Assembly: GCA_019695305.1 (NCBI GenBank)
Contig: JAIBAG010000004.1
Coordinates: 1-64,000, forward strand
DNA length: 64,000 nucleotides
Source of the DNA: a bacterium
GTDB taxonomy: Bacteria > UBA10199 > JAIBAG01
Direction: 5' to 3'
This document shows, one piece after another, positions 41,079-50,210 of this stretch (the stretch's first letter is position 1; the number at the start of each line of letters is the position of its first letter). Below the pieces are notes generated by a model. It saw nothing but the letters and a program-made list of their open reading frames with translations. It was not told the DNA's origin and did no database searches. The position numbers were made by a program, and so were the translations under genes.

Positions 41079-43145
41079 TTATACAGTTGGATTATCCGAC
41101 GTAGGCTTGGCCGTCCATTCATCTACCCACTTATATTCATCTTTTTCAAAATCCTCAACGGGGGTACGATCCCAATCTAAACTTTCATCTCTGTAATTTA
41201 GACCGTCAAGCAAGCCGGATTTGTTTTCATTCATAATGGCAGCTACAAATTTTTTCATATCGGGATCGTCTGATTCCCAAGCTATTTGTAATACTTTAAT
41301 AAAGTTTGCCATGATGTTTTCACGAGTCCATGTGGCAAAAGGCTGGTGTCCTGCAGGATTAGATACTGCCTGAAGGGGATGGTTTATCGCATCTTCCAAG
41401 GTCCAGCCGTCATCAAAAAGGTATCTGATTATTTCCATATATTTTAAGATATCTCCATCATTCACATATTCCCATTCCATGCTATTTTCCTTAATATAAT
41501 TTGCCAGTTCATTTAAGCCATAATCAATAATATTGGTGCCGTCACTAGCCTTATCTTTTGATGTGGCTTTCACGATTGATTCTGCGACTTTTTGATCAGC
41601 TTCTACTTTTGCTGTATGTTCAGAGCCCTCTGCTACCAATCCATCTACAGTAGAGTTGGCGCCTAAGCCCATGCTTTGGTACGTGTTTTGTGTGGCTATC
41701 ATGCAGGCTTTTAAGTTTTCCCAGTCGGTATTATCTGTTGTCACGCCATCTACAGTTTCAGATTTTGTAAAGAGGTCTTTAATAGTATCACCATCTAACG
41801 GTAGGCCCATTTCCAGTTTATCGTTAGCCACAATGTAGGCAGCTATGGCGAGCGGCAAGTGATGGCCTTCAGCATCAACAGCAGCCGAAAGTTCGGTCAT
41901 CATGTTCATCAATTCGGTTTCTCCTAACATATCATCCACAATAGCAGCATCATATTTAATAAAATGCAGCATCAACATAGCCTTTAAGTTTGCAAGAGTT
42001 GCTCCTGAATAGCCACTTTCATCCAGCACTTTCATAGCCTCGGCTAAAATTTCTTCACCTTTTTCGGTTCCTATAAGGGAAGGATCGTCAATCAGTAAAT
42101 AAAGTTGATCGGCTACTTCCTTGGTGATCTCGGCAAATTTATCGGCGGGTACTCCCGAATTTTTGGCCAAATCATCCAAGCTATTCCAGGTATCCACGGC
42201 ATGATTTACCACATCGCTGTACCCTTCGGCTTCTTTTAAGCGGTCTGCAATGGGTACATTTCCGTAATGAAGCGTATCGTACAAATTCACGCTTTGATCA
42301 TCGGTGGCAACGGCTACAGGATAAATAGATTGTGTAATTTCATCAGGAACCACATCGCGCCAGTGATCGTCGTTTAAGTCGCTTATAAATGAACCATTAA
42401 TGGCAATAGCGCATGTTTTAGGATTGTAATTACGAATTTCGGTTAATTTAAATGCGGTGGCCGAAATTTGTGTTTTAATAACCAAACGACCATTTGTTGG
42501 GTCCCAGCTACTAATGTACGATAGAGGATAGCCGGCTTCTGCTTCACCCGCTAAATCGGAAAAATCGAGACGGATCATTGTTTTGTTGGTTAATACATCC
42601 GGGTCGGAAGTAAGTTTGTCGTCAAAATTTTTGTAAGGGTCGTCATTAGAGCTAGCTTCATCGGTTGAGGTGGATAAGCCGGCTAAATAATCATCGCCCG
42701 TTTCACTATTATTTACATCAATATAGTAGGTGCCGGTACCATCTTCGTTAAAATCGGAAGCGTTATAAACAACGGGTTTTGAACCATCAAAAATATACTG
42801 ACCTACTTCATCCAAACTGCTGTGAGCGGCATCGGATAATTCTTCCAATTCTTTAATTTGATCTTCCAGGCCATCTATCAATTCTTTGCCCTTAGTCCGA
42901 CCTTCAGTATCGTTACGGTCAATTTTTAAAATAGTGCCTTGTAATTCAGTTAAACTTGCTTTTAACTCGCTAATTTTAGCTTCAATATCGGGAAATAATG
43001 CTTCGGTTACTTCATCAATTTCGTCTTGCGAATCGATACCTAACGAGGCCAAATAATCGTTAATGATTTTTTTAATCTCGTCGTCATGGAGGCCAGGTTG
43101 CATTTGTCTGATAAGATAGTTGGTATCGATGTTCATGTTCATCAT
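41079..43145 (-). CDS. large acidic protein of unknown function
   Basis: A 688-residue acidic protein with no signal peptide or membrane segment. Residues 1-110 are helical with coiled-coil character (EAKISELKASLTELQGTIL). Residues 115-290 look beta-rich (GTGTYYIDVNN, GRLVIKTQIS). The remainder is helical with repeated Asp/Glu and Trp. I recognise no family. It starts at a tandem ATG ATG with a weak AAGGGCG site. A good sigma-54 promoter lies 47-62 nt upstream, so it is probably made under special conditions. It stands alone, between the ATPase segment and the TPR lipoprotein gene. Confidence 0.75.
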   Translation of the reverse strand: MMNMNIDTNYLIRQMQPGLHDDEIKKIINDYLASLGIDSQDEIDEVTEALFPDIEAKISELKASLTELQGTILKIDRNDTEGRTKGKELIDGLEDQIKELEELSDAAHSSLDEVGQYIFDGSKPVVYNASDFNEDGTGTYYIDVNNSETGDDYLAGLSTSTDEASSNDDPYKNFDDKLTSDPDVLTNKTMIRLDFSDLAGEAEAGYPLSYISSWDPTNGRLVIKTQISATAFKLTEIRNYNPKTCAIAINGSFISDLNDDHWRDVVPDEITQSIYPVAVATDDQSVNLYDTLHYGNVPIADRLKEAEGYSDVVNHAVDTWNSLDDLAKNSGVPADKFAEITKEVADQLYLLIDDPSLIGTEKGEEILAEAMKVLDESGYSGATLANLKAMLMLHFIKYDAAIVDDMLGETELMNMMTELSAAVDAEGHHLPLAIAAYIVANDKLEMGLPLDGDTIKDLFTKSETVDGVTTDNTDWENLKACMIATQNTYQSMGLGANSTVDGLVAEGSEHTAKVEADQKVAESIVKATSKDKASDGTNIIDYGLNELANYIKENSMEWEYVNDGDILKYMEIIRYLFDDGWTLEDAINHPLQAVSNPAGHQPFATWTRENIMANFIKVLQIAWESDDPDMKKFVAAIMNENKSGLLDGLNYRDESLDWDRTPVEDFEKDEYKWVDEWTAKPTSDNPTV

Positions 43146-43191
43146 ATATACGCCCTTATTTTAAAAGCCACTATGGCTCTCCCATGTATAA

Positions 43192-43207
43192 AGCAACCCC
43201 CATGCCA
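43192..43207 (-). promoter_or_regulatory. sigma-54 (-24/-12) promoter of the 688-residue protein gene
   Basis: On the minus strand it reads TGGCATGGGGGTTGCT, with the GG-N10-GC core and one mismatch to TGGCACG-N4-TTGCW. The predicted transcript start near 43181 gives a 36-nt leader to the ATG at 43145. The upstream side (43208 onward) contains AAGTACTT but none of the TGAGACT boxes seen at 1673-1711. Confidence 0.7.
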
Positions 43208-43293
43208 AAGTGTCCATTTATAAGTACTTGAAATTATTATTGTATTTTTAATAGGTTTTCAGTAAAAGGCCTCTAATTCAGGTATTTAGCCCT

Positions 43294-43356
43294 GGTGTGG
43301 GGGGGGTAAACCCCACCAAGAAGTGGATGGTTGATAGTGGATGGTGAATGGTTAAA
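43294..43356. repeat. G-rich hairpin followed by GTGGATGG repeat units
   Basis: GGTGTGGGG pairs imperfectly with CCCCACC across 43294-43317. Directly after it come GTGGATGG, GATAGTGGATGG and GTGAATGG units at about 43321-43356, related to the repeat at 25727-25807. This and the sigma-54 site are the only structures I see in the 278-bp gap between the two divergent genes. Confidence 0.5.
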
Positions 43357-43423
43357 GAGGGGGCCTACTTGTTTCTCGAGTTTTATTTTGATTTTTTTTG
43401 CTCTATGTTACGTTGGTAAAAAG

Positions 43424-44533
43424 ATGCGCTTTTTATTGTTACTTTCATTTATTATTTTAACGGCGTGCTCGTCCTCAAAGCCGGAAGAGTCTCTATCGCC
43501 TGCTTCTCAAACAGAACCCCCTGCCTCTCCCTCAAAACCCAAAACTGTTTCGCTGGAAGAAGTACTGCGCCAAAATATTGCCGAGCCTTTTTTGCAACAA
43601 CAAGACGGTAATTTGCTTACCATTCGTATTGCCAATACCGAACCTGAAACTCAGGAGGGAATAAAATCACTCTGTTTAAAATTGGCTGAAGTTTTTTATA
43701 AAGGGGGTCTCTCGGTAAAAGTAGTAGCCTTGGAAATGAAAGGGGACGAAGGCGCGCAATTAAAAGCTCATTTTTACATGAATGATGCCGCCGATTTTTT
43801 TAATAACAAAATTTCGGAACCTGAATTTTTACGTCGATTATCGCTTGATGTTGCTGAAACCGTGGATTCGCTCAAGAAAAAGGGGCTAGAGGCTAGGGGT
43901 TCGGGAAACTTGGCGGAAGCAGAGGCCATATTTAAAAAATGGGTTGAAGCTGAACCCAATTCCATTGTGGCGTTATCGTTTTTAGGTAATGTTTTGCGTG
44001 ATCAAAAAAAATATACCGAAGCGTTGGATGTTTATAAAAAGATACTAGAGATTGATGCTAAATCTCTTTTTGCTTTGCATAATACGGCTTTTTGCTACGA
44101 AAAGATGGGGGCTTTTGACGAGGCTGTTACACCGTATAGGCAAGCGCTAGAAATGGATTCTAAAAATCCTATTCTCATGCAGCAGCTGGCCCAAGTTTAT
44201 TCTAAAAATGGCGATTTTAATGGTGCCATGGCATGGCTAGGACGTGCGCGTGAAATTAAAGACACGGCCGATTTGTGGCTTATACAGGGCAATGTACTTC
44301 GAGATTTTAAAAAATACACAGAAGCACGAGAGGCCTATTTAAAAGCACAAAAATTAAACCCGGCCGATGCCCGTATTGTGTTTAATTTAATTTTACTCGA
44401 TTTAGACACCAAGCAATATGCGGCCGCCCGCAAAAAATACGAATCGTTTGCAACGGTTGATCCCGTGTTGGCGCAGGAGCTTACGCGCATTTTTGAATTG
44501 CCTGCCAAAGAGGAGGTGGAAAGTGATGAATAA
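43424..44533 (+). CDS. TPR-repeat lipoprotein
   Basis: A 369-residue protein starting MRFLLLLSFIILTACSSS, where LTAC is a lipobox with the lipidated cysteine near residue 15. A Ser/Pro-rich tether follows, then an alpha/beta domain (about 45-140). At least five tetratricopeptide repeats follow (LGNVLRDQKKYTEALDVYKK and similar). It is probably anchored in a membrane facing the periplasm and holds protein complexes. I start at the ATG giving a proper lipoprotein signal; the frame is open further upstream. The next gene overlaps it by 8 nt. Confidence 0.85.
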   Translation: MRFLLLLSFIILTACSSSKPEESLSPASQTEPPASPSKPKTVSLEEVLRQNIAEPFLQQQDGNLLTIRIANTEPETQEGIKSLCLKLAEVFYKGGLSVKVVALEMKGDEGAQLKAHFYMNDAADFFNNKISEPEFLRRLSLDVAETVDSLKKKGLEARGSGNLAEAEAIFKKWVEAEPNSIVALSFLGNVLRDQKKYTEALDVYKKILEIDAKSLFALHNTAFCYEKMGAFDEAVTPYRQALEMDSKNPILMQQLAQVYSKNGDFNGAMAWLGRAREIKDTADLWLIQGNVLRDFKKYTEAREAYLKAQKLNPADARIVFNLILLDLDTKQYAAARKKYESFATVDPVLAQELTRIFELPAKEEVESDE

Positions 44534-44837
44534 AATTTTATGTGCCACTTTCCTTTTAATGGCATTGTCGGCCCAGGCTCAAACACCTCCCGATTTAGGC
44601 CCAATTGAACCCAATGTACATACAGTGGAGGATGCTCCGTCCGATGCCACGCAAAAACCGGCCGTAGATTTACCTTACAAGCCCAAACAGGACACACCTC
44701 AAGGAGATATTACTGTTGAGGCTCATCAGGGCAAAGCTCCTAAAAAAACATCCGGCGATCCACTTGAAAATTACGATATCGCCTATATTTTATCAAAAAC
44801 ACCCGATCCTGTTGGTGCGCCAGATCCCAGTTTGTGA
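44526..44837 (+). CDS. small exported proline-rich protein
   Basis: A 103-residue protein with a signal peptide (MNKILCATFLLMALSAQAQ, cleavage after AQA). The mature part is Pro/Asp-rich and probably disordered until a short C-terminal segment, LENYDIAYILSKTPDP. Its start lies in the last codons of the TPR lipoprotein gene and its stop overlaps the M50 protease start (TGATG). The three are therefore translationally coupled and may work together in the envelope. No family recognised. Confidence 0.75.
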   Translation: MNKILCATFLLMALSAQAQTPPDLGPIEPNVHTVEDAPSDATQKPAVDLPYKPKQDTPQGDITVEAHQGKAPKKTSGDPLENYDIAYILSKTPDPVGAPDPSL

Positions 44838-45451
44838 TGGAAAAATTACTACAACCCGACTTTATTATTTTTTTTATTGGCTTTCTTGTATCGCTTTCCT
44901 TTCACGAGGCTTCTCATGCTTATACGGCACATATCTTGGGTGATGATACCCCCAAGCGTATGGGGCGTCTTACTCTTAATCCCATTAAGCATTGGGATCC
45001 CATAGGCTCCATTGCACTTCCTTTAGCAGGTTATTTGGGTTTTACCGGCGGTTTTGTTATTGGTTGGGGAAAGCCTGTTACCGTTAATTATTCTCAATTC
45101 CGTCATGTAAAACGTGATGCCATGCTTGTGGCATTTGCGGGGCCTTTTTCTAATTTTGTGTTGGCATTTTTGTTGGCTCTTCTTTTTAAAATGGGCCTTT
45201 TTAACGGAAATGCAGCACAAAAGCTTGTTTTGCTAAATTTGTCGCTAGCCTTTTTTAATTTATTGCCCCTTTATCCCTTGGATGGTGAAAAGGTATTAAC
45301 AGGACTTTTGCCTCGTAGCGTAACGGCCCTATGGGCTAAAATTAGACCCTATTCCATGATGATAGCCATCATACTCCTGATGTCGGGTGCACTTACGTAT
45401 TTGGTGTTTATACCTGCTCTTTTTATTGCCAGATTCATGTTGAATTTTTAA
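44837..45451 (+). CDS. site-2 protease-like M50 metallopeptidase, short form
   Basis: A 204-residue integral membrane protein. HEASH (zinc ligands and catalytic Glu) lies in the first helix, and LLPLYPLDGEKVLTG carries the third ligand in a later helix. About five membrane segments and no PDZ domain are present, so it resembles the small Rip/SpoIVFB-like proteases often found beside trpS and scpA. Substrate unknown. I prefer the ATG at 44837 to the GTG one codon upstream. Confidence 0.88.
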   Translation: MEKLLQPDFIIFFIGFLVSLSFHEASHAYTAHILGDDTPKRMGRLTLNPIKHWDPIGSIALPLAGYLGFTGGFVIGWGKPVTVNYSQFRHVKRDAMLVAFAGPFSNFVLAFLLALLFKMGLFNGNAAQKLVLLNLSLAFFNLLPLYPLDGEKVLTGLLPRSVTALWAKIRPYSMMIAIILLMSGALTYLVFIPALFIARFMLNF

Positions 45452-45477
45452 CCATTCAGGTTAGAACAAAACATTCT

Positions 45478-46464
45478 ATGAGCACTATTGTATCGGGCAT
45501 GCGTCCCACCGGAAAACTGCACTTAGGTCACTATTTTGGGGTTATTGATAACTGGCTCAAACTTCAAAGCCAACATCAGTGTTATTTTTTTGCGGCCGAT
45601 TGGCATAGCCTTACCACCGAATATGCCGACCCTGGCATAGTGCGTGCTTCGGTAAAAAGCATTCTTATCGATTGGCTGGCTGCCGGTATCGATCCCAAAA
45701 AAGCGGTTATTTTTGTTCAGTCACATGTCCCCGAGCATGCCGAGTTACATTTGTTACTCTCCATGATCACGCCTATAAGCTGGCTGGAACGTGTTCCCAG
45801 CTTTAAGGATTTACAGCAAGAACTCTCACATAAAGAGTTATCAACATACGGTTTTTTGGGTTATCCCCTGTTGCAAACGGCCGATGTGGCGCTTTACAAA
45901 GCCACCCATGTGCCGGTAGGACAGGACCAAGTGGCTCATATTGAGCTTTCGCGCGAAGTTGTACGAAGATTTAACTTTTTGTATAAAAAAGAGGTGTTGG
46001 CCGAACCTCAGCCTATGCTTACCCGCGCTTCCAAAATTTTGGGGTCGGATGGCCGCAAGATGTCTAAAAGCTACGATAATAGTATCTATTTATCTGATTC
46101 CGCGGCCGATACCGAAAAGAAGATTAAGGGTTATTTTACCGATCCGGCCCGAAAACTACGAAAAGACCCAGGAAATCCGGATATTTGCCCAATATATCAC
46201 TTTCATCAGCAAGTGAGCCCTAAAAATGTTCAAAGCCAGGTGGCTGCCGATTGCCGCAGTGCTGCCATAGGTTGTGTAGATTGTAAAAAGCTGATGCTTT
46301 CCCACTTAAACCCCGTGATAGAACCTTTGCGTGAACGCAGATCGGGTCTTGAAAAAAATGTCAAAATGGTGGATGACATAATAAACGAGGGAGCAGTCAA
46401 AGCCAGAACCGTGGCACAAAAAACATTACAAGAAGTAAAAGACGTGATGGGCTTTTCGGTATAA
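45478..46464 (+). CDS. trpS: tryptophanyl-tRNA synthetase
   Basis: A 328-residue class I synthetase. The ATP-binding signature is PTGKLHLGHYFG near the N-terminus and the KMSKS loop is GRKMSKSYDNS. GYPLLQTADVALYKA and VGQDQVAHIELSREV are conserved substrate-site segments. It charges tRNA-Trp. It leads the trpS-scpA-scpB-rluB run, with only 9 nt before scpA. Confidence 0.95.
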   Translation: MSTIVSGMRPTGKLHLGHYFGVIDNWLKLQSQHQCYFFAADWHSLTTEYADPGIVRASVKSILIDWLAAGIDPKKAVIFVQSHVPEHAELHLLLSMITPISWLERVPSFKDLQQELSHKELSTYGFLGYPLLQTADVALYKATHVPVGQDQVAHIELSREVVRRFNFLYKKEVLAEPQPMLTRASKILGSDGRKMSKSYDNSIYLSDSAADTEKKIKGYFTDPARKLRKDPGNPDICPIYHFHQQVSPKNVQSQVAADCRSAAIGCVDCKKLMLSHLNPVIEPLRERRSGLEKNVKMVDDIINEGAVKARTVAQKTLQEVKDVMGFSV

Positions 46465-46473
46465 AAAACATCT

Positions 46474-47226
46474 ATGGAAGCAATCGAATATAAAGTTGAT
46501 CTCGACATGTTTGAAGGGCCGCTCGATCTCCTTCTGCATCTTATTAAAAAGAACGATCTTGATATCTACAACATCCCCATTTCGTTCATGCTTGAAAAAT
46601 ACAACGAATATCTCGATTTAATGGAAGAACTGGATGTAGATGTAGCTGGAGATTTTATTCTTATGGCTTCCGAGCTGGCGCACATTAAATCACGACTTCT
46701 TTTAAACGAGCAAAACGATGAAGAAGATGAAGGTCCAGATCCTCGTGCTGATTTGGTGCAAAAACTTTTGGAATATCAGCGCTATAAATTGGCATCTCAA
46801 GAAATTTATTCACGGCCTGTTTTAGGTCGCGATGTGTTTAGTCGCCCTGAATTTAAACCCGATAATCTTGAACCCGAAGAAGAAATGATGGATGTAGAGC
46901 CGTTTGCACTTATTCAGGCTTTTAACGAAATTCTTAAAAAAGTTCCCAAGGGCAAAACTTACGAAGTAAACGTACAGCGTATTTCTATTACCGATCGTAT
47001 TTACCAGATTGTAGATAAATTGAAGGCTTTAGATAATATTACTTTTGAAGAGCTTTTTGATGATGTGCGAGAACGTCCGGTTTTAGTCATTACCTTTTTA
47101 TCCATTTTAGAAATGGCTCGTCTTAAAATGATCCGGATTTTTCAAATGGACCGTTATGCCACTATACGCATTCAACGCCAAATTGATTTGAACGATCACA
47201 CCTTAACCGGTGTAGAAGAAATTTAG
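46474..47226 (+). CDS. scpA: segregation and condensation protein A
   Basis: A 250-residue kleisin subunit of the SMC-ScpAB complex that compacts and segregates chromosomes. The N-terminal DMFEGPLDLLLHLIKKNDLDIYNIPI region (shown only as a landmark) contacts the SMC neck. An acidic middle part follows, and the C-terminal winged helix contains FLSILEMARLKMI. scpB follows 21 nt later behind AAGGAG. Confidence 0.95.
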   Translation: MEAIEYKVDLDMFEGPLDLLLHLIKKNDLDIYNIPISFMLEKYNEYLDLMEELDVDVAGDFILMASELAHIKSRLLLNEQNDEEDEGPDPRADLVQKLLEYQRYKLASQEIYSRPVLGRDVFSRPEFKPDNLEPEEEMMDVEPFALIQAFNEILKKVPKGKTYEVNVQRISITDRIYQIVDKLKALDNITFEELFDDVRERPVLVITFLSILEMARLKMIRIFQMDRYATIRIQRQIDLNDHTLTGVEEI

Positions 47227-47247
47227 TTGGAGCTCTAAGGAGATTTT

Positions 47248-48186
47248 ATGGAAACAATTGAAATGAAAGCAAAGCTTGAAGCACTCCTTTTTATTACGGC
47301 CGAACCGCTTACTATAAGCGAAATGAAACGCATTTTGGAAAGCACGGAAGAGCCTAAAGAAGAAGTGGCCGTCAGCGCCGACGGCGGTGCCGATGTTGTT
47401 TCTATCGAAGGAGAACTTGAGCAAGAAGCTGAACAGAGTGAAGCGTCTGAAGCTGTAGAAGTAGCGCCCGAAGCTGCCGCCGAATTAGATCCCCTGGCTC
47501 AGTTAAAAGCTGCTCAGCAAGAATTAAACGAAGAAATTTCTAAAGCCGATATTAAAAATTGTTTGGATGAGCTTATTCTTTTATATCAAGGCTCCGATCA
47601 TGGTTTTGAACTGGTGAATGTGGCTAAGGGCTATCAATTTCGTACTAAGCATTCTATGGCTGCTGTTGTTCGTAAGGTTTATAAGTTGCCCAAGCCCAGG
47701 CTGTCGGCTCCTAGTATGGAAACGCTGGCTATCATTGCCTACCAGCAACCCATCACACGTAATAAAATTGAAGATATCCGTGGTGTGGATACGGGCGGTG
47801 TTTTAAAAACATTACTCGAAAAGGATTTGGTTAAAATTGTGGGTCGTAGCGAAGAGCCCGGACGTCCCATTATGTATGGTACGTCTAAAGCCTTTCTCGA
47901 AACCTTTAGCTTAAGTTCTCTTTCTGAACTGCCCACCTTAAAAGATTTAGATACCTTAAACGCCACATTAAGCGAATCGTCTGCTAAAAGTGATGATGAA
48001 ATTATTGCCGAAGGTGATGAAGAAAGTTTTGCTGAAGAACTTTCGTTTGATAATTCGTTGGATGTCGAGTCTAACGAACTATTGGGTGATTTGGATGCTT
48101 CGCTGAATAGTTTAAAAAATTTGGAATCTGAAATTTTTACCGAAACAGAAGAAGAAAAGCCTACCGATGAGGCGCAGCCTAGCTAA
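47248..48186 (+). CDS. scpB: segregation and condensation protein B with acidic extensions
   Basis: A 312-residue ScpB. The first winged helix begins KAKLEALLFITAEPLT, and the second contains SMETLAIIAYQQPITRNKIEDIRG. Compared with the usual 180-230 residues it has an acidic Ala/Glu-rich insertion at about 34-85, inside the first domain, and an acidic Ser/Asp/Glu tail from about 225. Both extensions look disordered. It works with ScpA and SMC. The insertion may add a binding site or simply be lineage-specific. Confidence 0.92.
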   Translation: METIEMKAKLEALLFITAEPLTISEMKRILESTEEPKEEVAVSADGGADVVSIEGELEQEAEQSEASEAVEVAPEAAAELDPLAQLKAAQQELNEEISKADIKNCLDELILLYQGSDHGFELVNVAKGYQFRTKHSMAAVVRKVYKLPKPRLSAPSMETLAIIAYQQPITRNKIEDIRGVDTGGVLKTLLEKDLVKIVGRSEEPGRPIMYGTSKAFLETFSLSSLSELPTLKDLDTLNATLSESSAKSDDEIIAEGDEESFAEELSFDNSLDVESNELLGDLDASLNSLKNLESEIFTETEEEKPTDEAQPS

Positions 48187-48200
48187 CGGGTTTGATATCT

Positions 48201-48938
48201 ATGCCTCTGGAACGCCTTCAAAAAGTAATTGCCAACCGTGGTAAGCATTCGCGCCGTCAAGCCGAAGATTTGATTAAAGCCGGAAAAGTAATTGTGGATG
48301 GCAAAAAAGTAACCACCATGGGTGTTAAGATAGACTCTGCTCATGCCGAAATTGTTGTTCTAGGAAAAAAACTACCCCCGCTTGAATCGTACATCTATCT
48401 TTTTTTTCATAAGCCTCGAGAATGCATGGTAACCCGCAGCGATCCTGAAGGGCGTAAAACCATTTATGATTATTTGCCAAAAAAATACCACAAGCTAAAA
48501 CCGGTGGGTCGCCTCGATTTTGAATCGGAAGGTCTTTTATTGCTTACCAATGACGGGGAGTTATCTTTAAAGCTAACCCATCCCCGTTATGAGGGGCGTA
48601 AAACCTATCATGTGAAAGTGGAGGGGCGTCCTAGCGAAAAGCAATTGGACCGTTTGCGTAAAGGGGTGGTAATTGATGATAGCAAAACCCAGCCGGTTCC
48701 CACTACCATTGTAGAAGAAAATCCTAAATCAACTTGGCTTGAAATGGTTCTTTCCGAGGGGCGCAATAGACAAATTCGCAAGATGTGTGAAAAAGTTTTT
48801 TTAAACGTTAAAACACTAGTACGGGTTAAAATGGGTCCGTTTAAGCTTACCGGTATTCCCTATGGTAAGTATAAAGAAGAAGACGCCGATTTTATGGCTC
48901 ACCAAATACAAAAATGGGAAAAAGAAAACGCTCGGTAA
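48201..48938 (+). CDS. rluB: 23S rRNA pseudouridine synthase (RluB family)
   Basis: A 245-residue enzyme with an N-terminal S4 domain (LQKVIANRGKHSRRQAEDLI). The catalytic domain has the active aspartate in VGRLDFESEGLLLLTNDG and the conserved EGRNRQIRKM. RluB modifies U2605 of 23S rRNA; RluE/F relatives cannot be fully excluded. I start at the ATG 48201 rather than the TTG 9 nt upstream. It lies in the usual place after scpB. Confidence 0.92.
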   Translation: MPLERLQKVIANRGKHSRRQAEDLIKAGKVIVDGKKVTTMGVKIDSAHAEIVVLGKKLPPLESYIYLFFHKPRECMVTRSDPEGRKTIYDYLPKKYHKLKPVGRLDFESEGLLLLTNDGELSLKLTHPRYEGRKTYHVKVEGRPSEKQLDRLRKGVVIDDSKTQPVPTTIVEENPKSTWLEMVLSEGRNRQIRKMCEKVFLNVKTLVRVKMGPFKLTGIPYGKYKEEDADFMAHQIQKWEKENAR

Positions 48939-49024
48939 TACTTTAATTTTTATTTATAAATCCATGAAATAGTTCTTTATTTGGCTTGACCGGAACCGTC
49001 CAAGATTGTAATCACCCATCCATC

Positions 49025-49306
49025 ATGAAAAAAACTTATAACCTCACTATTTTAAATCAGAACTTTACCATTAAAAGTGATGCTGATGAGAAGCATGTAA
49101 AAAAAGTGGCAGATTATGTGAATAAAAAGATGCACGAAATTGTATCTCACGATCAGGCTGTGGCAACTGCCAATGTGGCTATTTTGGCCGCTCTTAATAT
49201 TGCGGATGATTTTTTTAGATTAAAGAAGCAAAAAAGCGAACAGGTTCAATCATGGTCGCATCAAATTGAAACTATAATTGACCGTGTACAAAAGGAATTT
49301 GTTTAA
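49025..49306 (+). CDS. zapA: cell division protein ZapA
   Basis: A 93-residue protein of the ZapA family, which cross-links FtsZ filaments. TYNLTILNQNFTIKSDADEKHVKKVADYV is its N-terminal domain (cited as landmark), and NVAILAALNIADDFFRLK begins the coiled-coil helix. The ATG at 49025 is the family start. The order zapA, 6S RNA, 5-formyl-THF cyclo-ligase gene is conserved in proteobacteria. A weak TTGACC/TGTAAT promoter lies just upstream. Confidence 0.93.
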   Translation: MKKTYNLTILNQNFTIKSDADEKHVKKVADYVNKKMHEIVSHDQAVATANVAILAALNIADDFFRLKKQKSEQVQSWSHQIETIIDRVQKEFV

Positions 49307-49315
49307 GTAAAATAT

Positions 49316-49497
49316 CCCAACCCTGCCTGGTGCGTGTAGGTTCTGGTATTTTAAGGATCTATGTTTTTGATTAGGGGACTGTCCCTTGCCTTGGTGTGCA
49401 TGCCTGCTTCGGTGGGAAGCCTAAAGAGGTAACATGGTTCCCACCTGTTTAACAGGATTCAAAAAATAGGAATCTGATACGGCCTCATGGTGGGGTT
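49316..49497 (+). ncRNA. ssrS: 6S RNA
   Basis: The terminal helix pairs CCCTGCC (49321-49327) with GGTGGGG (49489-49495). Near the centre, TGGTGTGCATGCCTGC followed by GGGAAGCCTAAA resembles the conserved TGGTGAGCATGC and GAGAAGCCTTAAAA of enterobacterial 6S RNA. The large central bulge imitates an open promoter and binds RNA polymerase with the housekeeping sigma factor in stationary phase. The position between zapA and the cyclo-ligase gene is the classic locus. Ends are approximate; a T run follows. Confidence 0.87.
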
Positions 49498-49511
49498 TTT
49501 TCTTTGGGAGA

Positions 49512-49633
49512 GGGCTTTCGATAAAGGCCCATCTGCGGCGTTATCCTCCTCGGACACTCCCTGCGACGTACTCACGGTACGTCTCAGTCGGTCCTCGTCG
49601 GATGCCTTGCATCTGGACCTTTATCAAAAGCCC
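49512..49633. repeat. 122-bp palindromic element after 6S RNA
   Basis: The ends GGGCTTTCGATAAAGG and CCTTTATCAAAAGCCC are inverted with one or two mismatches. The similarity continues inward (ATCTGC...GCATCTGG). The centre is a perfect hairpin, GACGTAC-TCACG-GTACGTC, at 49565-49583. It looks like a MITE-like or REP-type element placed between ssrS and the cyclo-ligase gene. Any peptide read through it is probably spurious. Confidence 0.75.
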
Positions 49634-49657
49634 CATAACAAAGTACTGGATTTAAGA

Positions 49658-50209
49658 ATGAAAAAAGAAGAATTACGAAAAGAAATTTTAGCCAAACGCT
49701 TAAGTTTAAGTGAAGGAGAAGTTCGAGAAAGTTCGCAACGTATTCAGACTCGACTGATTAAAAATTCTTTATGGCAAGATGTAGAAAATTTGGCTCTTTA
49801 TTCTCCAGTTAAAAATGAAGTGGATACGACGCTGCTATTTATTAGGGCGTTAGAGGAAGGTAAAAATGTTTATTTTCCGCGTGTAGAGCAGGGACTTCGT
49901 TTTTACGAAGTGAACGATCCAGGTGATTTGCAAAAGGGTGCCTGGGGTATTTTGGAACCAAAAGATACCTGCGAAGAGATTGAAGAACTGGCTGACATCG
50001 ATTTACTCGTTGTGCCTGGCGTGGTTTTTGATAAAAAAGGCTACCGCATTGGCTATGGTAAAGGCTTTTACGATGAGCTTTTAAAGAAACAAGCCTTACC
50101 TACGGTAGCTTTGGCATATAGTTTTCAGGTGGTGGAAGAAATTGCTAAAGACGAATGGGATCAAAAAGTGCAAATGGTGATAGCCGAAAACGACATCTAC
50201 AAGGCCTAG
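49658..50209 (+). CDS. 5-formyltetrahydrofolate cyclo-ligase
   Basis: A 183-residue enzyme of the ygfA/MTHFS family that converts 5-formyl-THF to 5,10-methenyl-THF with [20 protein letters not shown] starts the protein, and [27 protein letters not shown] carries the glycine-rich ATP-binding signature (landmark). I start at ATG 49658, where homologues begin; the upstream open frame crosses a palindromic element. tyrS starts 1 nt after its stop. Confidence 0.92.
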   Translation: MKKEELRKEILAKRLSLSEGEVRESSQRIQTRLIKNSLWQDVENLALYSPVKNEVDTTLLFIRALEEGKNVYFPRVEQGLRFYEVNDPGDLQKGAWGILEPKDTCEEIEELADIDLLVVPGVVFDKKGYRIGYGKGFYDELLKKQALPTVALAYSFQVVEEIAKDEWDQKVQMVIAENDIYKA

Positions 50210-50210
50210 T

